Origin: Polyangiaceae bacterium
Lineage (GTDB): Bacteria > Myxococcota_A > Polyangia > Polyangiales > Polyangiaceae
Direction: 5' to 3'
DNA: 64,000 nucleotides
Assembly (NCBI GenBank): GCA_019637295.1
Contig: JAHBVX010000007.1
Coordinates: 248,001 to 312,000 of the forward strand
In this document: piece after piece, positions 44,653 through 52,668 of the stretch
Layout of the letters: each line of letters begins with the position of its first letter
Position numbering within the stretch: position 1 is the stretch's first letter
The notes under the pieces: generated by a model
Told to the model about the DNA's origin: nothing
The model's database searches: none
Seen by the model: the letters and a program-made list of their open reading frames with translations, nothing else
Position numbers and translations under genes: made by a program

Positions 44653-45203
44653 GCAGGCTCCACCGACCTCGGTCGCGCGGCTTCACCCTCGTCGAGCTGA
44701 TGGTGGTGGTCGTGATCGCTGGCGTACTGGTGACCATCGCCGCCTTCGGCGTGCGGCGCTACATCTACTCCGCGAAGACGAGCGAGGCGCTGCACATGCT
44801 CAACTCCATCGCCGCGTCGCAGGAGGCGTTCAAGGAAGAGACGGGTCGCTACCTCGACGTCTCCACCACCATGGACGCGTATTACCCCCAGGGTTCGAAG
44901 GCTGCGCTGTCACAGCGCAAGAAGTGGGCGTGGGAGACGACCGCTCACGCCGACGTGGCCAAGTGGCGTCTGCTCGGTGTCAAAGCGCAAGCGCCCGTGC
45001 AGTTCGGCTACGTCACCAAGGCGGGCAACGGGGGCAAGGTGACCAGCCTGTCTCCCGGCTTCACGAGTCCGGATCCAGCCGGTCACTGGACGGTGATCGA
45101 GGCCGCCGCGGACCAAGACGCGGATGGGCAGCTCGGCTACTTCACGCTGCTGCGGGGCGGGGGCCTCAGCTCGGGCGTGATCGCGCACAACGAGACCCAG
45201 TAG
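44649..45203 (+). CDS. Type IV pilin-like protein (second of tandem pair)
   Basis: Prepilin with leader MSRLHRPRSRG, cleavage before FTLVELMVVVVIAGVLVTI, and Glu5. It is 184 residues and a clear paralogue of the preceding pilin. The motif DQDADGQLGYF near the C-terminus matches the same calcium-binding-like loop. It may be a minor pilin that starts assembly or modulates function. Its ATG overlaps the upstream stop, so it is translated with its neighbour. Confidence 0.87.
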   Translation: MSRLHRPRSRGFTLVELMVVVVIAGVLVTIAAFGVRRYIYSAKTSEALHMLNSIAASQEAFKEETGRYLDVSTTMDAYYPQGSKAALSQRKKWAWETTAHADVAKWRLLGVKAQAPVQFGYVTKAGNGGKVTSLSPGFTSPDPAGHWTVIEAAADQDADGQLGYFTLLRGGGLSSGVIAHNETQ

Positions 45204-45301
45204 CGGGGGCAGGTGCCCAAGCGCGTCACCCGCGAGTCGCGGAGTGACGAATTTGGTCACTTGCCCGCCCTGCAGACCTGCTTTCGAGCGGGCTTTGGCC
45301 C

Positions 45302-45317
45302 AGGCACGGCCGTTGCA
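45302..45317 (+). promoter_or_regulatory. Sigma-54 promoter before the third pilin
   Basis: AGGCACGGCCGTTGCA matches the -24/-12 consensus TGGCACG-N4-TTGC in nearly every position: GG at 45303-45304, GC at 45315-45316, ten bases between. Transcription should start near 45328, leaving a leader of about 50 bases before ATG 45379. PilR, encoded upstream, is the obvious activator. Confidence 0.75.
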
Positions 45318-45378
45318 GAGGGGCTTGCCCGTGGACTGCGGCTGCTGCCGCGCACCACCCATCCACAAGGAGAGACTC

Positions 45379-45981
45379 ATGCTACGAAGAAAACTCAAGC
45401 GCGGCTTCACGCTCGTCGAGCTGATGATCGTGGTCGCCATCGTCGGCGTGCTCGCGGCGCTCGCGATCTACGGCGTCCGCAAGTACATCGCCAACGCCAA
45501 GACAGCCGAGGCGCGCAACGCGCTCGGTCGCCTGTCGAAGGACGCCTCTTCGGCGTACTCGCGCGAGGGTATGGCCGGCACCGTGCTTGCGCTCGGCGGC
45601 ACCACGGACGTCATCAACCGCCTGTGCGGCTCGGCGACGAAGACGGTCCCGGCTGGCAAAGCCTCGATCCAGGGCAAGAAGTACCAGTCGTCGCCGGACG
45701 AGTGGAACGTGGACAAGGCGTCCGGGGGCAGCCTCGCGGCGGGCTTCGCCTGCCTGCGCTTCTCGATGCAGGATCCGCAGTACTTCATGTACAACTACAC
45801 GTCGAGCGGCACCACCGGTGCTACCGGGGACAACTTCACGGCCACGGCTGAGGGCGATCTCAACGGCGACGGCGTGCTGTCCAAGTTCACCCTGAAGGGC
45901 ACGATTCAAGAAGAGTCGGGCAAGGGTGGCAAGGTGCTGACCATCGCGCCGAACCTCGAGGAAGAGAACCCAGAGGAGTGA
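45379..45981 (+). CDS. pilA: Type IV pilin (probable major pilin PilA)
   Basis: Prepilin with a short leader MLRRKLKRG, cleavage before FTLVELMIVVAIVGVLAALAIYG and Glu5 of the mature form. It is followed by a hydrophilic globular part with two Cys residues (RLCGSA, FACLRF) that could form a disulfide loop. The motif GDLNGDGVLSKF is the same type of calcium-binding-like loop as in the other pilins here. RBS AAGGAGAG five bases before the ATG is the best in this region, and a strong sigma-54 promoter precedes it, both signs of high expression. Length 200 aa. Confidence 0.87.
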   Translation: MLRRKLKRGFTLVELMIVVAIVGVLAALAIYGVRKYIANAKTAEARNALGRLSKDASSAYSREGMAGTVLALGGTTDVINRLCGSATKTVPAGKASIQGKKYQSSPDEWNVDKASGGSLAAGFACLRFSMQDPQYFMYNYTSSGTTGATGDNFTATAEGDLNGDGVLSKFTLKGTIQEESGKGGKVLTIAPNLEEENPEE

Positions 45982-46003
45982 GCCACACCCGGGGGTGACC
46001 CGG

Positions 46004-46040
46004 GTCCCCGGCGCCAGGGCGCCGGGGACTCGCTCATTTT
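46004..46040 (+). terminator. Rho-independent-like terminator after the third pilin
   Basis: Perfect inverted repeat GTCCCCGGCGCC / GGCGCCGGGGAC (12 base pairs, two-base centre) at 46004-46029, followed after eight bases by TTTT. It lies 22 bases past the pilin stop codon. The short T-run is weak but the stem is the strongest of any I saw in the window. Confidence 0.6.
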
Positions 46041-46100
46041 GTGGGCGCGCGACGGCTTGGTGTACGCTGCCTGGCCCGCCCTGCGGGCGACGGCTCGGTC

Positions 46101-49100
46101 ATGACCCTCAGCACTCGCCTCGCGGCCCTCCTGTTGCTCGGCTCCGGCTGCGCCGCGCTCGTGTACCAGACGGCCTGGGAGCGCATGCTGCGGCTGGTGT
46201 TCGGCGCGTCGCACTCGGCATCGACCGCCGTGCTGGCCATCTTCCTGGGCGGGCTCGGCCTGGGCGGCGCGTGGCTCGGCAGGCGGGCCGAGAGGAACGC
46301 GCGGCCGCTGCTGCTGTACGGCAACCTCGAGCTCGGCGTCGCTGTCAGCGCCGCCCTGACGCCCTTCCTGGTGGACGGCATCGCCGAGCTGTACTGGTCG
46401 CTCGGCGGCCGGGAGGCGCTCGGACCGGCCGGCGCGACGGCAGCGCGGGTCACGCTCGCCGCGCTCGTCCTCGGTCCCTCGGTGGTGATGATGGGCGGCA
46501 CGCTGCCGGCGATCGCGCGGGCAGCCGAGAGCGAGCACGACGTCGCGCGCGGACGGCTGGCGACGCTCTACGCCGCGAACACCCTCGGCGCCGTGCTCGG
46601 CGCGCTGCTCGGTACGTTCCTGCTGTTCGAGCTGTTCGGCGCCCGCATCGCGCTGTGGGTCGCGGTGCTGCTCAACCTTCTGGTCGCCCTCGCCGCGCGC
46701 GCCCTTGGCCGACAGCTGGCGCCCGTCCCCGTCGCTGCCGCGTCGGACCGACCTGCGGCTGATGCCGAGACGGCGCGCGAGCCGTCCTCTCGGGTCAGCT
46801 GGCTCGTGTACGGCGCCGCGGCGGTGGTCGGCTTCGCGTTCCTCGGCCTCGAGGTCCTCTGGTACCGCATGTTGGCGGCGCCCCTGGGGGGCACGCGCTT
46901 CACCTTCGGGCTGGTGCTGGCCGTCGCGCTCGCGGGCATCGGCATCGGCGGCTATCTGTACTCCCGGCGGGACGAGTCTCGGCCCGCGACCCTCTCGCTC
47001 CTCGCGTTCACCATCCTGCTCGAGGCGCTGCTCGTGGGCGTGCCACTGGCGCTGGGCGATGGCGTGGCGCTCTTGGCGACGTTCACTCGCTCCTGGGCCA
47101 CCTTGGGCTTCTGGCAGCTGGCCGCGAGCTGGACGCTCGTCACGGCGCTCGTCGTGCTGCCCGGTGCGATCGTCGCGGGCTATCAGTTCCCGGTGTTGTT
47201 CGCGCTGCTCGGGCGAGGGCGCCGGAACATCGCGCGCCAGGTCGGCCTGACCTACGCCTTCAACACCGCCGGCTCGATCGCCGGCGCGCTGCTGGTCGGC
47301 TTCCTGCTGGTGCCCGCGCTCGGAACCGTCCTCACGTGGAAGGTGCTCGTCGCCGTGCTGGTCGCGCTGGCGGCGGTCGTGCTCGCCGTCGCGCTCGCCG
47401 AGCGACGGGCCGGTGAGGCGCAGCTCGACGCCCGCGCGGCGCTCCGGCTCGCGCTCCCCTTCGCGCTGTGCGCCTGGCCGCTGTGGTCCCCTGGGCCGAC
47501 CGCGTACTCCCGGCACGCGCCGATCGGGGCGGGCCGCGTCGATCTCCCCACCGACGGACGCAACGGCGTCATCGCGCTCGTCAACCACCAGAACGCCATC
47601 ACCCTCTGGGAGCGCGACGGCGTGGAGTCGACGGTGGGAGTGCAGGCCAGCAATGGGCTCGCGTTCGTGGTCAACGGCAAGAGCGACGGCGCCGTGGTCA
47701 ACGACCGCGGCACTCAGGCGCTACTGGGGTTGCTCCCGGCGCTGCTCCACGAGCGACCGAAGACGGCGTTCGTGATCGGGCTCGGGACCGGGATGACCGC
47801 GGGCTGGCTGGCCGCGGTCGAGACCATCGAGCGGGTGGACGTCGCCGAGCTCGAGCCGGCCATCCTGGAGGTGGCGAAAGCGTCGAGCCCGGTGAACCAC
47901 GACGCCCTCGCCAACCCCAAGCTGAAGCTGTTCTTGAGCGATGGGCGCGAGCTGATGCTCACCCAGAAGCGAAAGTTCGATCTCATCGTCAGCGAGCCCA
48001 GCAACCCCTACCGGGCCGGGGTCGCGTCGCTGTTCACGAAGGAGTTCTACGAGGTGGCGGCGAGTCGCCTCGAGCCGGGAGGGCTCTTCGCCCAGTGGGT
48101 GCAGGGCTACGAGATCGACGCTCAGACGCTGCGCATCGTGTTCGCCACGCTGCGCAGCGTCTTTGCCGCGGTCGAGGCCTGGCAGACGCAATCCGGGGAC
48201 TTCCTGCTGCTCGCGTCGGAGGCCCCGCGGGTACACGACGTCGACGAGCTCCGGCGCCGGGTGGCGCGCGAGCCGTATCGGACGGGGCTGCCGCGCAACG
48301 GGCTGATCGAGGGCGCCGAGGGCGTGCTCTCGCGCTTCACGGCGACCGCCGAGCTGGTCTCGCACATCGCCCGCACCTTCGAGCCGCCCATCAACACCGA
48401 CGACACGCTGGTGCTCGAGTACGCCTTCGCCCAGAGCCTCGGGCGCAGCGGCCCCTTGGCCGCCGATTTGACGGCGCTGGCGCTGCGGCAGGGCATGGCG
48501 CGCCCAGCCGTGCGGGGGCAGGTGGATTGGGGCTTGGTGGACGAGCTGAGGCCGCGGCTGTGGCTCGTCTCCGGCAACACGCCGCCAGCCGGCGACCTCC
48601 GCGATCCGGCGGCGCGAGCGCGCGCGGACGCGGTGAGCGCCGGCTGCCTGGGGGATCTGAGCGGCGCCCATCGCGAGTGGTCTCGCCAACAGCGAGCTCC
48701 GCTCGACGTCGTGGAGATGTACGTCGTGGGGCAGGGCCTGGCGCAGCAGCGGGAGGCCGAGGCGCTGCGCTGGGCGAAGGAGCTCGCCAAGCGCGGCTAT
48801 GTCGTGGAGAGCCACGTGATCACCGCGCGCTATCGGTCCGGGATGAAGGACCAGCGCGGCGCGTTCGCTGAGCTCGAGGCTGCCCTGATCGCGCTGCGGG
48901 CGAGCGGTCTGCCGCTGTGCGACGCCGCGGCCCAGGCCGTGTACCTGTCGACCTTCGTCGCCGAGCGCGAGCCCGCGCTCAAGGTGCCGGTCATCGAGCT
49001 GTTGCTCGCGTCGCCGTTCTCCGTTCACATCGTGGAGGAGCGGCGCCTGCAAGCCGCCCAGAGCCTCGCGTTCGGTGTGGACGACCCTGCCCTCTGCGTC

Positions 49101-49379
49101 CGCGCCCTCGGGCGTCACCTCGAGCATCCGCGCTGGGTCCAGGCCTTCCTGCTCGATCGCGCGCGCTGCCTGCAGCGGGCCGGTCACCCGCTCGCGGAGC
49201 GCGCCGCCGACGACGTCGTGCGCTTCGCGACCTACTCTCTGGGCGACATCACCAGCGGCCTCGAGCTGCCGCCACCACCACCGCCGCCTGTGCCTGCCGC
49301 CGCCGGCGATGCCGCCGATGCGGCAGCGGACGCGACGGCGCCGGACGCCGGCGCGAGCGGGGATGCGGGGGGGCAGTGA
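46101..49379 (+). CDS. Membrane-anchored spermidine synthase-like fusion protein
   Basis: 1092-residue protein. The first 430 residues have many membrane spans (ALLLLGSGCAALVYQTAWERML at the start) and resemble the transporter-like part of fused spermidine synthases. Next is a Rossmann methyltransferase/aminopropyltransferase-type domain with the nucleotide loop VIGLGTGMTAGWL, Asp/Glu of the adjacent strand (VDVAELEPAIL) and SEPSNPYRAGVASLFTKEFYE, diagnostic of the SpeE fold. The C-terminal 350 residues are not recognised and end in a Pro/Ala/Asp-rich tail. The product is uncertain; similar fusions sit near pilin genes in other deltaproteobacteria. ATG at 46101 is preferred over GTG 46041. 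Confidence 0.75.
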   Translation: MTLSTRLAALLLLGSGCAALVYQTAWERMLRLVFGASHSASTAVLAIFLGGLGLGGAWLGRRAERNARPLLLYGNLELGVAVSAALTPFLVDGIAELYWSLGGREALGPAGATAARVTLAALVLGPSVVMMGGTLPAIARAAESEHDVARGRLATLYAANTLGAVLGALLGTFLLFELFGARIALWVAVLLNLLVALAARALGRQLAPVPVAAASDRPAADAETAREPSSRVSWLVYGAAAVVGFAFLGLEVLWYRMLAAPLGGTRFTFGLVLAVALAGIGIGGYLYSRRDESRPATLSLLAFTILLEALLVGVPLALGDGVALLATFTRSWATLGFWQLAASWTLVTALVVLPGAIVAGYQFPVLFALLGRGRRNIARQVGLTYAFNTAGSIAGALLVGFLLVPALGTVLTWKVLVAVLVALAAVVLAVALAERRAGEAQLDARAALRLALPFALCAWPLWSPGPTAYSRHAPIGAGRVDLPTDGRNGVIALVNHQNAITLWERDGVESTVGVQASNGLAFVVNGKSDGAVVNDRGTQALLGLLPALLHERPKTAFVIGLGTGMTAGWLAAVETIERVDVAELEPAILEVAKASSPVNHDALANPKLKLFLSDGRELMLTQKRKFDLIVSEPSNPYRAGVASLFTKEFYEVAASRLEPGGLFAQWVQGYEIDAQTLRIVFATLRSVFAAVEAWQTQSGDFLLLASEAPRVHDVDELRRRVAREPYRTGLPRNGLIEGAEGVLSRFTATAELVSHIARTFEPPINTDDTLVLEYAFAQSLGRSGPLAADLTALALRQGMARPAVRGQVDWGLVDELRPRLWLVSGNTPPAGDLRDPAARARADAVSAGCLGDLSGAHREWSRQQRAPLDVVEMYVVGQGLAQQREAEALRWAKELAKRGYVVESHVITARYRSGMKDQRGAFAELEAALIALRASGLPLCDAAAQAVYLSTFVAEREPALKVPVIELLLASPFSVHIVEERRLQAAQSLAFGVDDPALCVRALGRHLEHPRWVQAFLLDRARCLQRAGHPLAERAADDVVRFATYSLGDITSGLELPPPPPPPVPAAAGDAADAAADATAPDAGASGDAGGQ

Positions 49380-49383
49380 GGCG

Positions 49384-51069
49384 TCAGGGCGCCAGGAAGA
49401 TGCGCACCGCTCGAGCAGGCGGGCCCTCGATGCGAAAGCTGCCGTCCCAGCCGTACGCCAAGCCGAAGCACGACAGCGGGGAGTCCGTTTGCACCGGAAC
49501 TCCCGGGAGGCCGATCGCTTCGCGCTCGAACCCCCGACTCGCGCGTGCGTGGTGCCCGGTGTTGAGCCTGTAGATGGCGCCAATGCGCCGGCTCCCCCAG
49601 AGCGGCGCCCGCGTCGCCGCGTCCACGTCGGCGTAGAGCGCAGCCAGACCCGGGTCGACGATCGCGTTCTTCCCCGACAGTAGCGAGTCCAGGTAACCCT
49701 GCGGAAAGGCGCGCTCGTAGTGCCCTACCCGCACATTGGCCCGTGACGGAAGTCGCGCTAGGAACGGATCGGTCAGCGCGAGCGGATCGACCCAACGCAC
49801 CTCGGGTCCGGCCGAGTAGCCGACCATGCCGATAGCGCAGCGGGCGTACCAGCCGGGATACGAGCGAAGCGCGTTACCCTCGAACAGCCAGGGGTGCACG
49901 ATCCAGGCCTTCCGGGTGAGCGAAGGAACCAATCCGAGCGCTTGATAGTAGTAGCCGCGCTCGTCTGCGATGCCGGCGTCCGAGATGTGCTGGCGATGAT
50001 AGTCCGCCGGAGAGAGCAGTGTGTAGCTCAGGGCGCCGAGGTTCACCAGCATCGCGCCTCCGAGCGCCCATCGAACCGCGCTGAGGGCGGCCCCAGAACC
50101 GGCCACGGCGATCACCGCCGACGAGAGCAACGCCGGGCCACTGAAGAATCGCCCAGCCATGTAGTCTGCGCCCACGTACGTCAAGTAGGCGAGCCACAGA
50201 ACGAGCCCGCCAGCGAGGGGTCGCAGTCGTGGTCCGCCGAGCGCGCCCGCCGCGACCGCGCCCAGGACCAGCGCGGCTGTCGCGAAGTCCGTAGTGAGCG
50301 TGAAGTGGACGTAGTGCCACGCTTGGGTGGCGTGCTGTTGCCAGCCCAGGCCGGTCCCGACCTTGGCCAGCGCCGTGTTTGGAGCGAGGGCGCCGTAGTA
50401 CAGGAGCGAGAAGACCAGCCAGAGTCCTGCCGGCGCAGCGCCAAGCGCCAGCCGGCCGGCGTGCCGGCGCCAGGTGGAGCGCTGTTCCCACAGGTGACCC
50501 GCGAGGCTGGGCGCGATGAGCACTATGGCGTCGGGCCGGCTGAGGAATAGTCCCGACGCGACGAGGGTCAACGCGAACGTGCGTCGAGCGTCCCCCGGCA
50601 GCCGTAGCCAGAGCCACACGTAGGTCCCGAGGAGCGCGTGTGTCAGCGGGTTCTCGAGCCCCGAGCTCGAGTAGTCGATGAAAGCGCGGGAGAGGAGCAG
50701 TGAGCAGAGCACCAGCGCGCTAGCTGCCGTCCAGCGCTCGACGGTGGCGGCGACTTGGGCCAGGGCGAGGACCGTCAGTCCATAGCCGAGGGCCAGGGCG
50801 CAGTAGTACGGCTCACCGAAGACCCCAGCGGCTGCGACCAGCAGCGCGAACCACGCGGGATGGGTGTATACCTGGACCCGCTCGCCAGGATTCCAGGTGA
50901 GCCCGTGGCCGCGCAGCGTGTTGTCGACGACGCGGAACGTGATGAAGGCGTCCTCGCTCACCCACGCCGTGCGAAAGTACGCGATCGAGTACAGCATGAG
51001 AATGCTCACCGCGCCAACGATCAGCGGCCAACGAACGGCCCGCGCTTCGGGATGGTCGCCGTCGCTCAT
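49384..51069 (-). CDS. GT-C-like membrane protein, possible glycosyltransferase
   Basis: 561-residue polytopic membrane protein with about ten hydrophobic segments. Early in the outer loop are the acidic residues WVSEDAFITFR, as in GT-C enzymes that use lipid-linked sugar donors (AftB/PMT-like), and GALAPNTALAK follows, a recurrent feature of AftB-like proteins. Catalysis is inferred, not shown. ATG at 51069 overlaps the stop of the upstream membrane protein (ATGA). It converges on the spermidine synthase-like gene with four bases between stops. The pilin setting suggests glycosylation of a pilus component. Confidence 0.6.
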   Translation of the reverse strand: MSDGDHPEARAVRWPLIVGAVSILMLYSIAYFRTAWVSEDAFITFRVVDNTLRGHGLTWNPGERVQVYTHPAWFALLVAAAGVFGEPYYCALALGYGLTVLALAQVAATVERWTAASALVLCSLLLSRAFIDYSSSGLENPLTHALLGTYVWLWLRLPGDARRTFALTLVASGLFLSRPDAIVLIAPSLAGHLWEQRSTWRRHAGRLALGAAPAGLWLVFSLLYYGALAPNTALAKVGTGLGWQQHATQAWHYVHFTLTTDFATAALVLGAVAAGALGGPRLRPLAGGLVLWLAYLTYVGADYMAGRFFSGPALLSSAVIAVAGSGAALSAVRWALGGAMLVNLGALSYTLLSPADYHRQHISDAGIADERGYYYQALGLVPSLTRKAWIVHPWLFEGNALRSYPGWYARCAIGMVGYSAGPEVRWVDPLALTDPFLARLPSRANVRVGHYERAFPQGYLDSLLSGKNAIVDPGLAALYADVDAATRAPLWGSRRIGAIYRLNTGHHARASRGFEREAIGLPGVPVQTDSPLSCFGLAYGWDGSFRIEGPPARAVRIFLAP

Positions 51070-52661
51070 GGGGACTCGACTCGCGCTTCGACCGACGGAT
51101 CCCGCAAGAGAAACACGTATCCCGCACGAACGTCGAAGAGCCGATAGTGAGCCGTGAGCCAAGTCTGCATCGCTGTCCAGTCGGTGATTGGGTCTCGGCC
51201 GCCGTGGACGAGGTAGTACGGAGAAATCACTATCAACGAGGGCGGTCTCGCCTGCGCGTCAGCCAGGTACCGCGCGGATGCAGTGGCGGTGCGCAGTTTG
51301 ATCGCTTCGCTGCGCTGTCGAGCGCAGGTGTTCGTGTTTTCATGTGTCACGGTGCCCAACTCCTTGTAGATGGGGCCCGGAGCCAGGCGGCCACAGTGCC
51401 AGTAGACGCTCCACGCGCTCCAGCCCCAGCCGAGCACGGGCTCATGCGAGGGGAGAGTCGGCTCCAGGAAGCGGCAGGTCTGTGCCACGATGCGGTCCGC
51501 GTCGCCGAGCTGGCGCTGGATCTCCCGAACGGACGAGTACTCCAGCGCGGTGTGCCCCAAGCCGAGGACTGCTGCCGCGCCGAGGGCCGCGGGTGGTCTG
51601 CCGATGCGCAACAGCAGCGCGTCCACCAGACCCCCGGGTCGCACCGCGAGCACCACGAGAGCTGGCCACAGTTGGACGAAGTCGTGGCGATAGAAGCGCA
51701 GGGTCATGCCAGTCGCGGCCAGCCCGGCGATGAAGAAGCCCGTGGCGGCCCAGGTGGCTCCGGCTGAGCCGCCGCGCACCCTGCCCGCGGGGATCAGCCC
51801 TGCCACGGCCAGGACCAGCGCGGCCGGAGAGTACCGTAGGATGCAGCCGACGCCATCGAGCCACGCACTGAAGAAGCCGTCGGAGCTTCCTGCAACGGAG
51901 GCCAGGTAGCCCTTGCCGAAGCTCGCTCCGAGCTCGTGCCCGCGCAGCAGGGCTGAGGTGTGCCCGGCGCTCACGTACGGCAGGTGAGCCAGCGCGACGA
52001 CGACTCCGGCGCCGAGCAGGCCGTGCACAGCTGCGCTCGCTGCTCTGGCCACACCGGCGCGACGATGCTCGACCAGGATGGTGCCGAGCAGCAGCAGCGC
52101 CAACGCCGCGGCCGTGTGCTTGAAGGAGAAGGCGATCATGGCGAGTGCGCCGGCGGCTGCCCAGTGCAGCGCTCTGTGCCAACGCGACCCGCCGAGAGAC
52201 AGGCAGCGGACCGCGAGCGTGGCTGCGAGCACGAAGGGCAACGTCATCCAGAAGGAGTAGTTGATGTCCCCGAGGGCGGCCGGGAGCGCACCGGCTGCAT
52301 GCAGGACGGCCGCTCGCTGTCCGACCCGCTCCGACCAGATCTCGCGTGCGAGCCAACCCGTCGCTAGGGAAGTCCCCGACGCCCACAGTACGGATGCCAA
52401 CCATACGACGCGCATCGAACCGAGCGCGAGGAGGGGCGCGAACAAGAAGTAGGCTCCGGGACTCTTGACCTCGAAAGACTGCACGTAGGGCAGGTGCCCG
52501 CCCAAGAGAAGCTGCGCGTTGTACGCGATGCCCGCGACGTCCTGGTTCTGAAAGCCCCCCTCGACGATGCCCGGCAATTGCCAAGCCGTGTGCAGGAGCA
52601 CGATGGCAAGCACCAGCGTTACTCGACTCAGGTGTCGTTGGTCGGACGACGGTGCGCTCAC
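51066..52661 (-). CDS. GT-C-like membrane protein (GT39/ArnT-type topology)
   Basis: 531 residues with about ten spans. The N-terminal first outer loop has QNQDVAGIAYNAQLLLGGHLPYVQ and SPGAYFLFAP, a pattern typical of ArnT- and PMT-like GT-C proteins where the Asp and Glu bind the donor phosphate. No family can be assigned firmly. GTG at 52661 has GAGGA seven bases upstream, overlapping the previous stop, and is preferred over an upstream start at 52715 that would extend into the preceding gene. Second of three consecutive GT-C-type genes. Confidence 0.6.
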   Translation of the reverse strand: MSAPSSDQRHLSRVTLVLAIVLLHTAWQLPGIVEGGFQNQDVAGIAYNAQLLLGGHLPYVQSFEVKSPGAYFLFAPLLALGSMRVVWLASVLWASGTSLATGWLAREIWSERVGQRAAVLHAAGALPAALGDINYSFWMTLPFVLAATLAVRCLSLGGSRWHRALHWAAAGALAMIAFSFKHTAAALALLLLGTILVEHRRAGVARAASAAVHGLLGAGVVVALAHLPYVSAGHTSALLRGHELGASFGKGYLASVAGSSDGFFSAWLDGVGCILRYSPAALVLAVAGLIPAGRVRGGSAGATWAATGFFIAGLAATGMTLRFYRHDFVQLWPALVVLAVRPGGLVDALLLRIGRPPAALGAAAVLGLGHTALEYSSVREIQRQLGDADRIVAQTCRFLEPTLPSHEPVLGWGWSAWSVYWHCGRLAPGPIYKELGTVTHENTNTCARQRSEAIKLRTATASARYLADAQARPPSLIVISPYYLVHGGRDPITDWTAMQTWLTAHYRLFDVRAGYVFLLRDPSVEARVESP

Positions 52662-52668
52662 GACATCC

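Noticed and set aside
47721-49583. 620-codon frame opposite the spermidine-synthase-like gene
   Set aside because: Composition-driven antisense frame, without start signals or motifs.
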